A program made the translations under genes and the position numbers. The notes below the pieces were generated by a model. That model did not search any database, was not told the origin of the DNA, and saw only the letters and a list, made by a program, of their open reading frames with translations. Positions 23,682 through 31,396 of a stretch of 64,000 nt of DNA are shown piece by piece. Numbering within the stretch: the stretch's first letter is position 1; every line of letters begins with the position of its first letter. Origin of the DNA: DASVDE01 sp036381235 (lineage in GTDB: Bacteria > Actinomycetota > Thermoleophilia > Solirubrobacterales > 70-9); contig DASVDE010000027.1 of NCBI GenBank assembly GCA_036381235.1, positions 5,129 to 69,128 of the forward strand, read 5' to 3'.

Positions 23682-25030
23682 CTGCTGCGGTGAGTTGGAT
23701 CCGATCGCTGCCCGAGCGCCACGGGAAGACCACCCTGATCCTCCTTGCCGCGATCCTGGTCGTCGGCTTAGCCCTGCGCGCCTACCGGGTGGTCGAACCG
23801 CTGGCCACGCCGGGTGACGATGCCCATGCCTACTACGCGCTGTCGAAGTCGCTCTATGAGGAAGGGAGCTACGGAGGCTCGGGCTTTCACGACCCCAGCG
23901 ACTGGTCCCCCGGGGCGCCGCTGCTCTACGCCGCCTCCTTCTACGCCACCGGGGGCGCCCGCGAAGGGACCGGGCGAATCGTCGAGCTGCTGCTCGGCCT
24001 GGCGGCGATCGTCGTCGTATACCTGCTCGGCTGTCGCCTCAACTGCCGCCCGGCGGGATTGATCGCCGCCCTCGGGGTAGCTGTCTACCCACCGTTCATC
24101 CACTCGACGGGAGCCCTCTTCAGCGAGCCGCCGGCGATCTTCACCCTGCCCGCGGCGGTGCTCGCGTTCCTCTGGGCAGGGGAACAGGAGCGACTTAGGG
24201 CCTGGCTGCTCCCCGGCTTCCTCTTCGGGCTGACGGCGCTGATCCGCCCCGAGTATCTGCTGGTCGGGATCGCCTTCGCCCTGCTCGCGGCGATCCGCGT
24301 CGGCAGGTCACGTGGGTGGCAGCCGGGCATCGCGGGGGCCGCCCTGCTTGGCGCGGCGCTGCTCGTGCCGATAGTTCCCTGGACGATCCACAATCGAGTC
24401 GTCCTCGACCGCACGGTGCCGATCTCCACCGGAGGGGGTAAGGCTCTCTACGTCGGCACCTACCTGCCCGGCGACGGCGAGTACCAGCGCGTGAAGGCGC
24501 TGCTGGTGGAGCGCTACCGGCATAGAGAGCTCGAGCCCGGCTCCGAAGCGCTGGATCGCGTCAACCCCACCCCGCTCTTCGACCGGGTCGCCGCCCGCTA
24601 TCCCGACCTGCCTCGGGACTCGGCGCTGGGCAAGATCGGCAAGCAGAACTTCTCCAAGTTCTTCGGCGAAGACCCGGCCGGCTACCTGGCGATGACCGGG
24701 CGCAAGGTGTGGCGGATGTGGAGCGGCGGGGTCGGCGAGGCGATGAGCGCCACCGTCGGCCGAACGATCCAGGTGCTGATCGTCCTGCTCGGGCTGGCCG
24801 GCCTCAGCGTGCTGGCCGTGCGTCGTCGCTGGTGGGAAGCCCTCGCGATGGCGACTCCGATTGCCCTGGTGACCGCGGTCGGCGCCGTCTCACTGGCGGC
24901 GCCACGGCGCAACGAGATCCTGATGACGCTGATCTTTCCGCTTGCCGGCGTAGCGTTGGCACGGGCGGGTGGGGCCCTATCCTCCCGGCGTCCATGGTTC
25001 TCGAGGCAGGCATCTTCCCCTCCGAGCTGA
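23678..25030 (+). CDS. GT-C-fold membrane glycosyltransferase
   Basis: A 450-residue polytopic protein homologous to the preceding gene. It has an N-terminal helix, an acidic first loop (PGDDAHAYYALSKSLYEEG, residues 47-65) expected to hold the catalytic Asp of GT-C enzymes, eight or more further helices, and a conserved VPISTGGGKALYVGTYLPGDG loop. The donor is probably a polyprenyl-phosphate sugar, possibly made by the GT2 enzyme encoded next. The ATG overlaps the previous stop (ATGA), and its 3' end overlaps the next gene by 37 bp. Confidence 0.82.
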   Translation: MTAAVSWIRSLPERHGKTTLILLAAILVVGLALRAYRVVEPLATPGDDAHAYYALSKSLYEEGSYGGSGFHDPSDWSPGAPLLYAASFYATGGAREGTGRIVELLLGLAAIVVVYLLGCRLNCRPAGLIAALGVAVYPPFIHSTGALFSEPPAIFTLPAAVLAFLWAGEQERLRAWLLPGFLFGLTALIRPEYLLVGIAFALLAAIRVGRSRGWQPGIAGAALLGAALLVPIVPWTIHNRVVLDRTVPISTGGGKALYVGTYLPGDGEYQRVKALLVERYRHRELEPGSEALDRVNPTPLFDRVAARYPDLPRDSALGKIGKQNFSKFFGEDPAGYLAMTGRKVWRMWSGGVGEAMSATVGRTIQVLIVLLGLAGLSVLAVRRRWWEALAMATPIALVTAVGAVSLAAPRRNEILMTLIFPLAGVALARAGGALSSRRPWFSRQASSPPS

Positions 25031-26061
25031 CCGCTCTGCGTACCGCCGGCCTGATGGTCGCTGTGGCGATCGTCGCCTACGCGATCCTGCGTCGCCGCAC
25101 CCTGCGGAACGTCGACGTACTGATCCTGCTCGGCGCCGGCCTCGGCCTGGCGATCGTCTCCGGGACGGAGCTGACCGACAAGCTGCTCTCCGCCTTCTCC
25201 TTCGAGAAGGGCAACGGGGGCCGAATCCTCGGCCTCGCCGTCTTCGCGATCTTCATCCTCTTCGGGCTCATCCTGCGAGCGCTCTCGCAGGCGGCCCGCA
25301 ACGCGCGCCAGCTATCAGCCGTCCTCGAGGGGCTCGCCTGGGAGGAGTTCCGCCAGGCGAAGCTGCCGGAGCGCTTCCGCGACAAGGTCGCGATCCTGAT
25401 CCCGGCCTACAACGAGGCCGAGAACGTGGGCCACGTGCTCGACCTGATGCCGGATGAGGTCTGCGGCGTCGAGACCGAGGTGCTGGTCGTCGACGACGGC
25501 TCTCGCGATGGAACCGGCGACGTTGCCGCCGAGCACGGGGCGATCGTCGCTCGCCATATCGTCAACCGCGGCGGCGGTGCGGCGCTTCGCACCGGCTACC
25601 GGCTGATGGTCGAGTCCGGCGCCGAGGTCGTCGTCACCCTGGACGCCGACGGTCAGCACCTGCCCTCCGAGATGGAACGACTGGTGAAGCCCGTCCTGGA
25701 ACGCGAGGTCGACGTAACCCACGGTTCCCGAGTCCTCGGCCACGCCGACAGCAACCACTTTGCCCGCGAGCTGGGCATCGTCTTCTTCAACCGGCTTGTC
25801 TCCTTCATAACCAGGACCAAGGTCAGCGACTGCTCCAACGGCTATCGGGCTGTCCGCACCACCGTCCTGCCACAGCTGGTGCTGCGCCAGGAGCAGTTCC
25901 ACACCTCCGAGTTCATGATCGAGGCGATCAAGCGGGGGGTTCCCGCGAAGGAGGTCCCTGTCACCGTCGCCAAACGCCTCCACGGCCACTCGAAGAAGCC
26001 CGCCGTCGCCCGCTACGGCCTTGGCTTCGCCAACGCGATCGTCAGAACCTGGCTTCGTTAG
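24994..26061 (+). CDS. polyprenyl-phosphate glycosyltransferase with N-terminal DUF2304-like membrane domain
   Basis: The 355-residue protein has three hydrophobic segments at about residues 10-30, 35-55 and 72-92 resembling DUF2304, then a GT2 catalytic domain: VAILIPAYNEAENVGHVLD, VLVVDDGSRDGT, LDADGQHLPSEME (the DxD-type motif) and DCSNGYRAVR. It resembles dolichyl-phosphate mannosyl/glucosyltransferases, which make the lipid-linked donor used by GT-C enzymes; the two upstream genes encode such enzymes. It starts inside the previous gene. Its stop overlaps the stop of the convergent zinc-ribbon gene. Confidence 0.85.
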   Translation: MVLEAGIFPSELTALRTAGLMVAVAIVAYAILRRRTLRNVDVLILLGAGLGLAIVSGTELTDKLLSAFSFEKGNGGRILGLAVFAIFILFGLILRALSQAARNARQLSAVLEGLAWEEFRQAKLPERFRDKVAILIPAYNEAENVGHVLDLMPDEVCGVETEVLVVDDGSRDGTGDVAAEHGAIVARHIVNRGGGAALRTGYRLMVESGAEVVVTLDADGQHLPSEMERLVKPVLEREVDVTHGSRVLGHADSNHFARELGIVFFNRLVSFITRTKVSDCSNGYRAVRTTVLPQLVLRQEQFHTSEFMIEAIKRGVPAKEVPVTVAKRLHGHSKKPAVARYGLGFANAIVRTWLR

Positions 26062-26339
26062 ACCCCGGGGTGGCGAACCTCGGCCGGGTCCGGCAGATAT
26101 AGATCTGTGCCGCAGCGCGGACAGACCTGGACGTAGAGCTTCACCACGTTGTTGCAGTTGGGGCAGCGCCGCTCGGGCTCTTCCTTCTCGGAGCGATAGA
26201 GGACGACCGCGATCAGGCCGAGGATCGGGACCACCGTGCCGATCGCCAGCCAGAGCCAGAAGGAGCTGCCCTTGCCGCGGCCGATGATGGCGGTCGCTAG
26301 GCCGAAGAAGAAGGCGATGATCGGGTACTCGAAGCCCAT
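26058..26339 (-). CDS. small membrane protein with C-terminal zinc ribbon
   Basis: A 93-residue protein with two hydrophobic helices (FEYPIIAFFFGLATAIIG and FWLWLAIGTVVPILGLIAVVLY) and a C-terminal zinc ribbon formed by CPNC and CPRC 15 residues apart. I do not recognise a specific function; such proteins are often small envelope or adaptor proteins. Its ATG lies within the last 43 bases of ndh, and its stop codon overlaps that of the opposing glycosyltransferase gene. Confidence 0.75.
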   Translation of the reverse strand: MGFEYPIIAFFFGLATAIIGRGKGSSFWLWLAIGTVVPILGLIAVVLYRSEKEEPERRCPNCNNVVKLYVQVCPRCGTDLYLPDPAEVRHPGV

Positions 26340-27622
26340 GGCTCCATTGTCGCGTCCAGCCGCTTCGGGTGTCCGATCGAGCCGACCTCGGAGAGGTCTC
26401 GTCGAAACGGCAGGCTGGCGGTCCAGTCGATCACCGCGCGAACCTTGCGGGCCGCGCCCGGGATCTGGCTCATGTGGTAGGTCCGCGCCATCCACCAAGC
26501 GGGGAAGCCGCGGAAGGTGCGGCTGCCGATCCGCCCGACGGCCTTGTAGCGGCCGAGGTTGACGAAGGCGGCGCTGCCGCGGTACTCGAAGCGCTGGGGT
26601 GAGCCGATTCCCAGCTCGGCGGCGATGTTGCGCGCCGCGACGGGGCCCTGGCGCACCGCGTGCTGGGCGGTCGGCGGAGAGGTCCCGCCGAGCGAGTCGG
26701 GGACGGCGGCGCAATCGCCGACAGCCCAGACCGAGTCCATCCCCTGCACCCGCAGGTGCTCGTCGACCGGCACGCGGCCGCGCTCGTCGAGCGGCACCGA
26801 GAGTCGCCGCAGGCTCGGGTGCGGCGCGACACCGGCGGTCCAGACGACGGTGCGGGTCCGCAGCGTCTCCCCGGTCGAGATGCGGGCGCTGTGCGGGCCC
26901 ACCTCCTCCAGGGTCGTGCCGAGGCGAATGTCGATGCCGCGTCCGCGCAGCTCGTGCAGGGCGTAGTCGGCAAGTTGGGCATCGATTTCAGGCAGCACTC
27001 GGTCCGTCGCCTCGACCAGCACCCAGCGCATGCCGTGCAGGCGAGCGCGCGGGTAGCTCTCCATCGCATCGGCGGCGAAGTCCTGCAGCTCCGCCAGGGC
27101 TTCCAGCCCGGCGTAGCCGCCGCCGACGAAGACATAGGTGAGCAACTCGTTGCGCCGGCCGGGGTCCTCGGTGGCGTTGGCCGCTTCCAGCGTCTCGATC
27201 ACGTGGTTGCGCAGCCAGATCGCGTCGGCGAGGGTCTTGAAGCCGACCGCATGCTCGGAGAGGCCGGGAACGGGCAGCACCCGCGAGACCGAGCCGAGCG
27301 CGAGCAGCAGCTGGTCGTAGTGGAGCCGCTCGACCTCGCCGTCGCGGCCGCGCACCTCGACTGTCCGCGCCACCGGGTCGTGGGCGTCGACCGTGCCCAG
27401 CCGCAGGTAGGTCCGCCTGAGGATCTCCCGCAGCGGCGTGACCACGTGCCGCGGCTCCAGCGTCCCCGCCGCCGCCTCGGGCAGGAACGGCGTGTAGAGC
27501 ATGAAGTTGACGTCGTTGATCAGGGTCAGCCGGGCCGACTGGCGCGGCATGATCCGCTCCAGCTCCCGCGCAGCCATCGCCCCTCCGAAACCTCCACCGA
27601 CGATGACGACGTTCCAGGCCAT
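26297..27622 (-). CDS. ndh: type II NADH dehydrogenase (NDH-2)
   Basis: NDH-2 passes electrons from NADH to menaquinone without pumping protons. The 441-residue flavoprotein has the FAD loop VVIVGGGFGGAMAAREL (residues 5-21), a second dinucleotide loop YVFVGGGYAGLEALAEL (about 163-179), VWAVGDCAAVP and the quinone-site region TAQHAVRQG. It has a C-terminal amphipathic segment suited to membrane binding. The start lies 10 bp from a perfect 35-bp palindrome that probably controls it. Menaquinone genes in the same window suggest its electron acceptor. Confidence 0.92.
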   Translation of the reverse strand: MAWNVVIVGGGFGGAMAARELERIMPRQSARLTLINDVNFMLYTPFLPEAAAGTLEPRHVVTPLREILRRTYLRLGTVDAHDPVARTVEVRGRDGEVERLHYDQLLLALGSVSRVLPVPGLSEHAVGFKTLADAIWLRNHVIETLEAANATEDPGRRNELLTYVFVGGGYAGLEALAELQDFAADAMESYPRARLHGMRWVLVEATDRVLPEIDAQLADYALHELRGRGIDIRLGTTLEEVGPHSARISTGETLRTRTVVWTAGVAPHPSLRRLSVPLDERGRVPVDEHLRVQGMDSVWAVGDCAAVPDSLGGTSPPTAQHAVRQGPVAARNIAAELGIGSPQRFEYRGSAAFVNLGRYKAVGRIGSRTFRGFPAWWMARTYHMSQIPGAARKVRAVIDWTASLPFRRDLSEVGSIGHPKRLDATMEPWASSTRSSPSSSA

Positions 27623-27631
27623 GAGGCCAAC

Positions 27632-27666
27632 TTAGCACTTTGTAACAACGTGTTACAAAGTGCTAA
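27632..27666. promoter_or_regulatory. perfect palindrome upstream of ndh
   Basis: Arms TTAGCACTTTGTAACA (27632-27647) and its exact complement (27651-27666) flank ACG. The 16-bp perfect arms sit between the gatB stop (27676) and the ndh ATG (27622), in AT-rich sequence unlike its surroundings. It could be a repressor operator for ndh or a terminator for gatB. It lacks a T-run on the gatB transcript side (AAGTTGG follows), which favours an operator. The inner TGTAACA/TGTTACA halves resemble TetR-type sites. Confidence 0.6.
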
Positions 27667-27675
27667 AACGCACTT

Positions 27676-29115
27676 CTACGCTTCCAGCTTCTCCTTGATC
27701 AGGCGGGTGACCTCGCCGCCGTCGGCGCGGCCCTTGGTCTCCTTCATCACGGCGCCGATGATCGCGCCGATCGCCTTGCCGTTGCCGGCGCGGATCTGCT
27801 CGACGGCCTCGGGATTGGCGTCGAGCGCGGCGGTGACGATCCCTTCCAGCTCACCGCTGTCGGAGATCTGGGCGAGGCCTTCGCGCTCGACGATCTCGGC
27901 GGGATCGCCACCCTCGGCGACCATGGCCGCCAGCACCGTCTTGCCGCTGCTGTGGGAGATCTTCTTCTCGACGACCATCGCGACGAGAGCAGCCAGGGCT
28001 CCGGCATCCACTTTCGACGCGGCGGCACCCCCCTCCCCACCGTCCTGGCGCAGCGCCGCCGCCAGTTCGCCGGTGATCCAGTTGGCGAGGACCTGGGCAT
28101 CGATTTCGGATGCAGCCTCGGCCGCCCGCTCGAAATAGGCGGCGGTCTCGGGATCGGCGGCGAGCTGCGCCGCGTTCTCGGCTGAGAGCTTCAGCTCCGT
28201 CTCATAGCGCACGATCCGCGCCGCCGGCAGCTCGGGCAGCGACTCGCGGGCTTCGCGCAGCATCTCCTCGGTCGGCGCCAGCGGCACCAGATCCGGCTCG
28301 GGGAAATAGCGGTAATCGTGGGCTTCCTCCTTGGAGCGCAAGGGGTGCAGGGTGCCGTCGTCGGGGTGGTAGTGCAGGGTCTCCTGGACCACCTTTCCCC
28401 CCGCCTCGACCAGCTCCCGCTGGCGCGCCAGCTCCGCCTCGATCCCGCGTTCGAGGAAGCGGAAGCTGTTCATGTTCTTCAGCTCGGTCTTCGTCCCCAG
28501 CTCGGCGCTGCCCGCCGGGCGCACCGAGACGTTGGCGTCGACCCGCAGGCTCCCCTCCTCCATGTTGACGTCGGAAACCTCGAGCTGGCGGACCGTCTCC
28601 CTCAGCAGGCGCGCCCATGCCGCCGCCTCCGAGGCACTGCGCAGATCGGGCTCGGTGACGATCTCGACCAGCGGCGTGCCGCCGCGGTTGAAGTCGACGA
28701 GCGAGGCGGCGGAGCCGTGTATGCGCCCCGAATCGCCGACGTGGATCGTCTTCGCGGCATCCTCTTCGAGGTGCGCGCGATGGATGCGGACTTCGCCGAG
28801 CCGGCCATTGCTCGCCAGGGGAATGTCGTACTGGCTGATTTGGTAGGCCTTCGGGCTGTCTGGATAGAAGTAGTTCTTGCGGTGGAAGATCGAGCGGGGG
28901 GCGACTTCGCACTCCAGCGCGGCCGCGATCCTCAGCGCGTAACGAATCGCCTGCTCGTTGGTCGCCGGCAGGACGCCGGGGTGGGCAAGGCAGATCGGAC
29001 AGGTGTGGACGTTGGGCTCGTCGCCGAAGGACAGCTCGCAGCCGCAGAACATCTTCGTGCGGGTGGCGAGCTGGACATGGATCTCGAGCCCTATCACCGC
29101 CTCCAGCTCAGCCAT
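27676..29115 (-). CDS. gatB: aspartyl/glutamyl-tRNA amidotransferase subunit B
   Basis: GatB binds the tRNA and activates Glu-tRNA(Gln) or Asp-tRNA(Asn) for amidation. The 479-residue protein starts MAELEAVIGLEIHVQLATRT and has the zinc-site cysteines in MFCGCEL and HTCPICLAHPG, VDFNRGGTPLVEIVTEPD, TKTELKNMNSFRF and the C-terminal YqeY-like helical domain. The ATG at 29115 overlaps the gatA stop by 8 bases. The order on the strand is gatC-gatA-gatB. Confidence 0.97.
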   Translation of the reverse strand: MAELEAVIGLEIHVQLATRTKMFCGCELSFGDEPNVHTCPICLAHPGVLPATNEQAIRYALRIAAALECEVAPRSIFHRKNYFYPDSPKAYQISQYDIPLASNGRLGEVRIHRAHLEEDAAKTIHVGDSGRIHGSAASLVDFNRGGTPLVEIVTEPDLRSASEAAAWARLLRETVRQLEVSDVNMEEGSLRVDANVSVRPAGSAELGTKTELKNMNSFRFLERGIEAELARQRELVEAGGKVVQETLHYHPDDGTLHPLRSKEEAHDYRYFPEPDLVPLAPTEEMLREARESLPELPAARIVRYETELKLSAENAAQLAADPETAAYFERAAEAASEIDAQVLANWITGELAAALRQDGGEGGAAASKVDAGALAALVAMVVEKKISHSSGKTVLAAMVAEGGDPAEIVEREGLAQISDSGELEGIVTAALDANPEAVEQIRAGNGKAIGAIIGAVMKETKGRADGGEVTRLIKEKLEA

Positions 29116-30544
29116 CGGAGCCCTCCGGCGTCGCGTCGAAGCCGATCGCCCCTTCCAGCGCAAATGCCGCCTCCAGCAAATTCTGCTCGGCGAAGGGGGG
29201 AGCGGCAATCTGGAAGCCGACCGGCAGCTTGGGACCGCCGCCCGCCGGCTCCGCGAGTCCGGCGGGAATCGAGATCGCCGGGATGCCGGCCAGGCTCATC
29301 GGCACGGTGAAGAAGTCGTTCATGTACATCGCCAGCGGGTCCGCGGTCTTCTCGCCCAACTCGAAGGCGACCGACGGAGAGGTCGGGGTGACGACGAAGT
29401 CGAAGTCGTCGAAGGCGCCGGCGAAGTCCTCGGCGATCCTGGTGCGGACCTTTTGCGCCTGCCCGTAGTAGGCGTCGTAGTAGCCGGAGGAGAGCGCGTA
29501 GGTGCCGAGCATGATGCGCCGCTTCACCTCCCTGCCGAAGCCCTCGGCGCGGGTCGCTTCGTACATCTCGGTCAAATCGCGGGAGCCGTCGACGCGCATC
29601 CCGTAGCGCACACCGTCGTAGCGGGCGAGGTTGGAGGAGGCCTCGGCGGGAGCGATCACGTAGTAGGCGGAGATTCCGTGCTCTGCATGGGGCAGGGGGG
29701 CCTCGCCAACCTCGCCACCGAGGCGCTCGATCTCTTCCAGGGTCTTCTCGAAGACCTCTCGCACGCCGGAGTCGACCGCATCGCGCGCGAGCTCGCTCGG
29801 CACCGCAAAGCGCAGCCCGCTCAGATCCGTGCGCTCGGGTGGCTTCACTCCGCCCTCGATCCCAACCGAAGTCGAGTCGCAGGGGTCGCGCCCCTGCAGG
29901 GCCGCGAGTAGCAGCGCTGCGTCGGTCACATCCTGAGTCAGGGGACCGCACTGATCGAGCGAAGAGGCGAAGGCGATCATTCCGTAGCGGGAAATCGAGC
30001 CGTAGGTCGGCTTCAGGCCGACGATTCCGCATAGCGCCGCCGGCTGTCGAATCGAGCCACCCGTGTCCGTGCCGATCGCGCAGGGCGCCAGGCCGCCGGC
30101 CACCGCAGCCGCCGAGCCCCCGGACGAGCCGCCCGGCACCCTCCCCCGGTCCCATGGATTCAGCACCGGCCCGTAGGCCGAGTTCTCATTCGAGGACCCC
30201 ATCGCGAACTCGTCCATGTTCGTCTTGCCCAGCACGCTCGCTCCTGCTTCGGCGAGACGCCGCACCGCGGTTGCGGTGTACAGGGGCCGGTGTCCCTCCA
30301 GGATGCGCGAGCCGGCGGTCGTCGGCACCCCCTCGGTGCAGAAGAGATCCTTGACGGCGACGGGAATTCCGGCGAGGGGGCCCTCCGCGGCGCCGCTGTC
30401 CTCTTCGGCTCGCCAGAGATAGGCGTTCAGCCGATCGCCGGCGGCAGCCTCGCGCCAAGCTGCGGAGTACTCCGCGGTCGAGACGTCGCCGGCCGCGATC
30501 GCCCTCGCCGCCTGCGCGGCAGTCAGCTCCCGCAACTCTCCCAT
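29108..30544 (-). CDS. gatA: aspartyl/glutamyl-tRNA amidotransferase subunit A
   Basis: GatA is the amidase subunit that releases ammonia from glutamine. The 478-residue protein has the amidase signature: catalytic Lys in IPVAVKDLFCTEG, the Gly/Ser-rich GGSSGGSAAAVAGGLAP, the acyl-enzyme Ser in GTDTGGSIRQPAALCG, and VGLKPTYGSISRYG. The TGA of gatC overlaps its ATG (TGATG). Length is normal. Confidence 0.97.
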   Translation of the reverse strand: MGELRELTAAQAARAIAAGDVSTAEYSAAWREAAAGDRLNAYLWRAEEDSGAAEGPLAGIPVAVKDLFCTEGVPTTAGSRILEGHRPLYTATAVRRLAEAGASVLGKTNMDEFAMGSSNENSAYGPVLNPWDRGRVPGGSSGGSAAAVAGGLAPCAIGTDTGGSIRQPAALCGIVGLKPTYGSISRYGMIAFASSLDQCGPLTQDVTDAALLLAALQGRDPCDSTSVGIEGGVKPPERTDLSGLRFAVPSELARDAVDSGVREVFEKTLEEIERLGGEVGEAPLPHAEHGISAYYVIAPAEASSNLARYDGVRYGMRVDGSRDLTEMYEATRAEGFGREVKRRIMLGTYALSSGYYDAYYGQAQKVRTRIAEDFAGAFDDFDFVVTPTSPSVAFELGEKTADPLAMYMNDFFTVPMSLAGIPAISIPAGLAEPAGGGPKLPVGFQIAAPPFAEQNLLEAAFALEGAIGFDATPEGSDG

Positions 30545-30834
30545 CAGGATTCGGCCTGCGGCGAGGGCACCCGGAACGCCCCCTCCGCCGGATCGGGCGC
30601 CTGCTCGAGCACCGCCTCCCGCGGCCAGCTCGGTCGCGGCTGATCCGGCCGCAGGACGTTCTCCAGGTCGACCACGTGCGAGGTAGGGGGCACGTCATCG
30701 AGATCCAAGGCGGCGATTCGATCGACATGCTCGAGGATCCCGGACAGCTCCCCCGCCATCCGCTCGACCTCCTCCTCATCGAGACCCAGGCGAGACAGCC
30801 GCGCAACGTGCAACACCTGTTCGCGGTCGATCAT
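30544..30834 (-). CDS. gatC: aspartyl/glutamyl-tRNA amidotransferase subunit C
   Basis: GatC is the small stabilising subunit that wraps around GatA. The 96-residue protein has the typical opening MIDREQVLHVARLSRLGLDEEE and the LDLDDVPPTSHVVDLENVLRPD segment. It is the first gene of gatCAB. The divergent membrane-protein gene starts 58 bp away, so the operon promoter should be in that gap. Confidence 0.95.
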   Translation of the reverse strand: MIDREQVLHVARLSRLGLDEEEVERMAGELSGILEHVDRIAALDLDDVPPTSHVVDLENVLRPDQPRPSWPREAVLEQAPDPAEGAFRVPSPQAES

Positions 30835-30892
30835 CCGGCGGGATTCTAGGTGGCCGGCATTTGGCTGCTCAGCCAGTTAGAGTGCGACGCGC

Positions 30893-31336
30893 ATGCGGGG
30901 AGCCACGGCCGAGAGATTCGTCGTCTTCAGCCTGCGCCTCCTCGCCCTCAGCTTCGCGGTGGTCGGCATCCTCTTCATCGCCGTTCCCAACGGCGTCCTC
31001 GACACGATCTCCGACCTCGGCGACTCGCTCGGCGACTTCTCGCGCGCGCCCCACACCCAGGAACAACTGTGGCTGGCACTTGGCTTCGCCTACATGGTTG
31101 TGATCACGGGAATCTGCGTCGTGGCCCAGGCCGACGTCGTCCGCTACCGGCCCTTCCTCCTCGTCCTCGCCGTCGGCAAGACCGCTTCCTCGCTCGCTTC
31201 CCTTGGCTTCTTCGCCTTCGACGATGACGTCTTCATCTACCTCCTGAACTTCCTCGTCGATGGCTTCCTTGCCCTGGCTGCGCTCTGGCTGTGGGTGCTC
31301 GTCGGCAGGGTCGGCCGGGCGGCAGCCCCCGGCTGA
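30893..31336 (+). CDS. four-helix membrane protein, unknown function
   Basis: A 147-residue protein with four hydrophobic segments at about residues 13-33, 60-80, 88-106 and 112-135, and a charged loop after the first helix. No recognised family motif. It lies divergent from gatC and in the same reading frame as the GMC oxidase that follows, separated by its TGA codon. It may be a membrane partner for that oxidase, but this is only neighbourhood inference. Confidence 0.7.
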   Translation: MRGATAERFVVFSLRLLALSFAVVGILFIAVPNGVLDTISDLGDSLGDFSRAPHTQEQLWLALGFAYMVVITGICVVAQADVVRYRPFLLVLAVGKTASSLASLGFFAFDDDVFIYLLNFLVDGFLALAALWLWVLVGRVGRAAAPG

Positions 31337-31396
31337 AGGCGCGCGCCAGGGCTCTCCGCCGCTGAGCAGCGCACCCTGAGCGCGATCTGCGAGGCG

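Noticed and set aside
27632..27666. Rex operator
   Set aside because: The palindrome core TTTGTAACA/TGTTACAAA does not match the TTGTGAA-n8-TTCACAA type Rex site, although control of ndh would fit; left as an unassigned operator.
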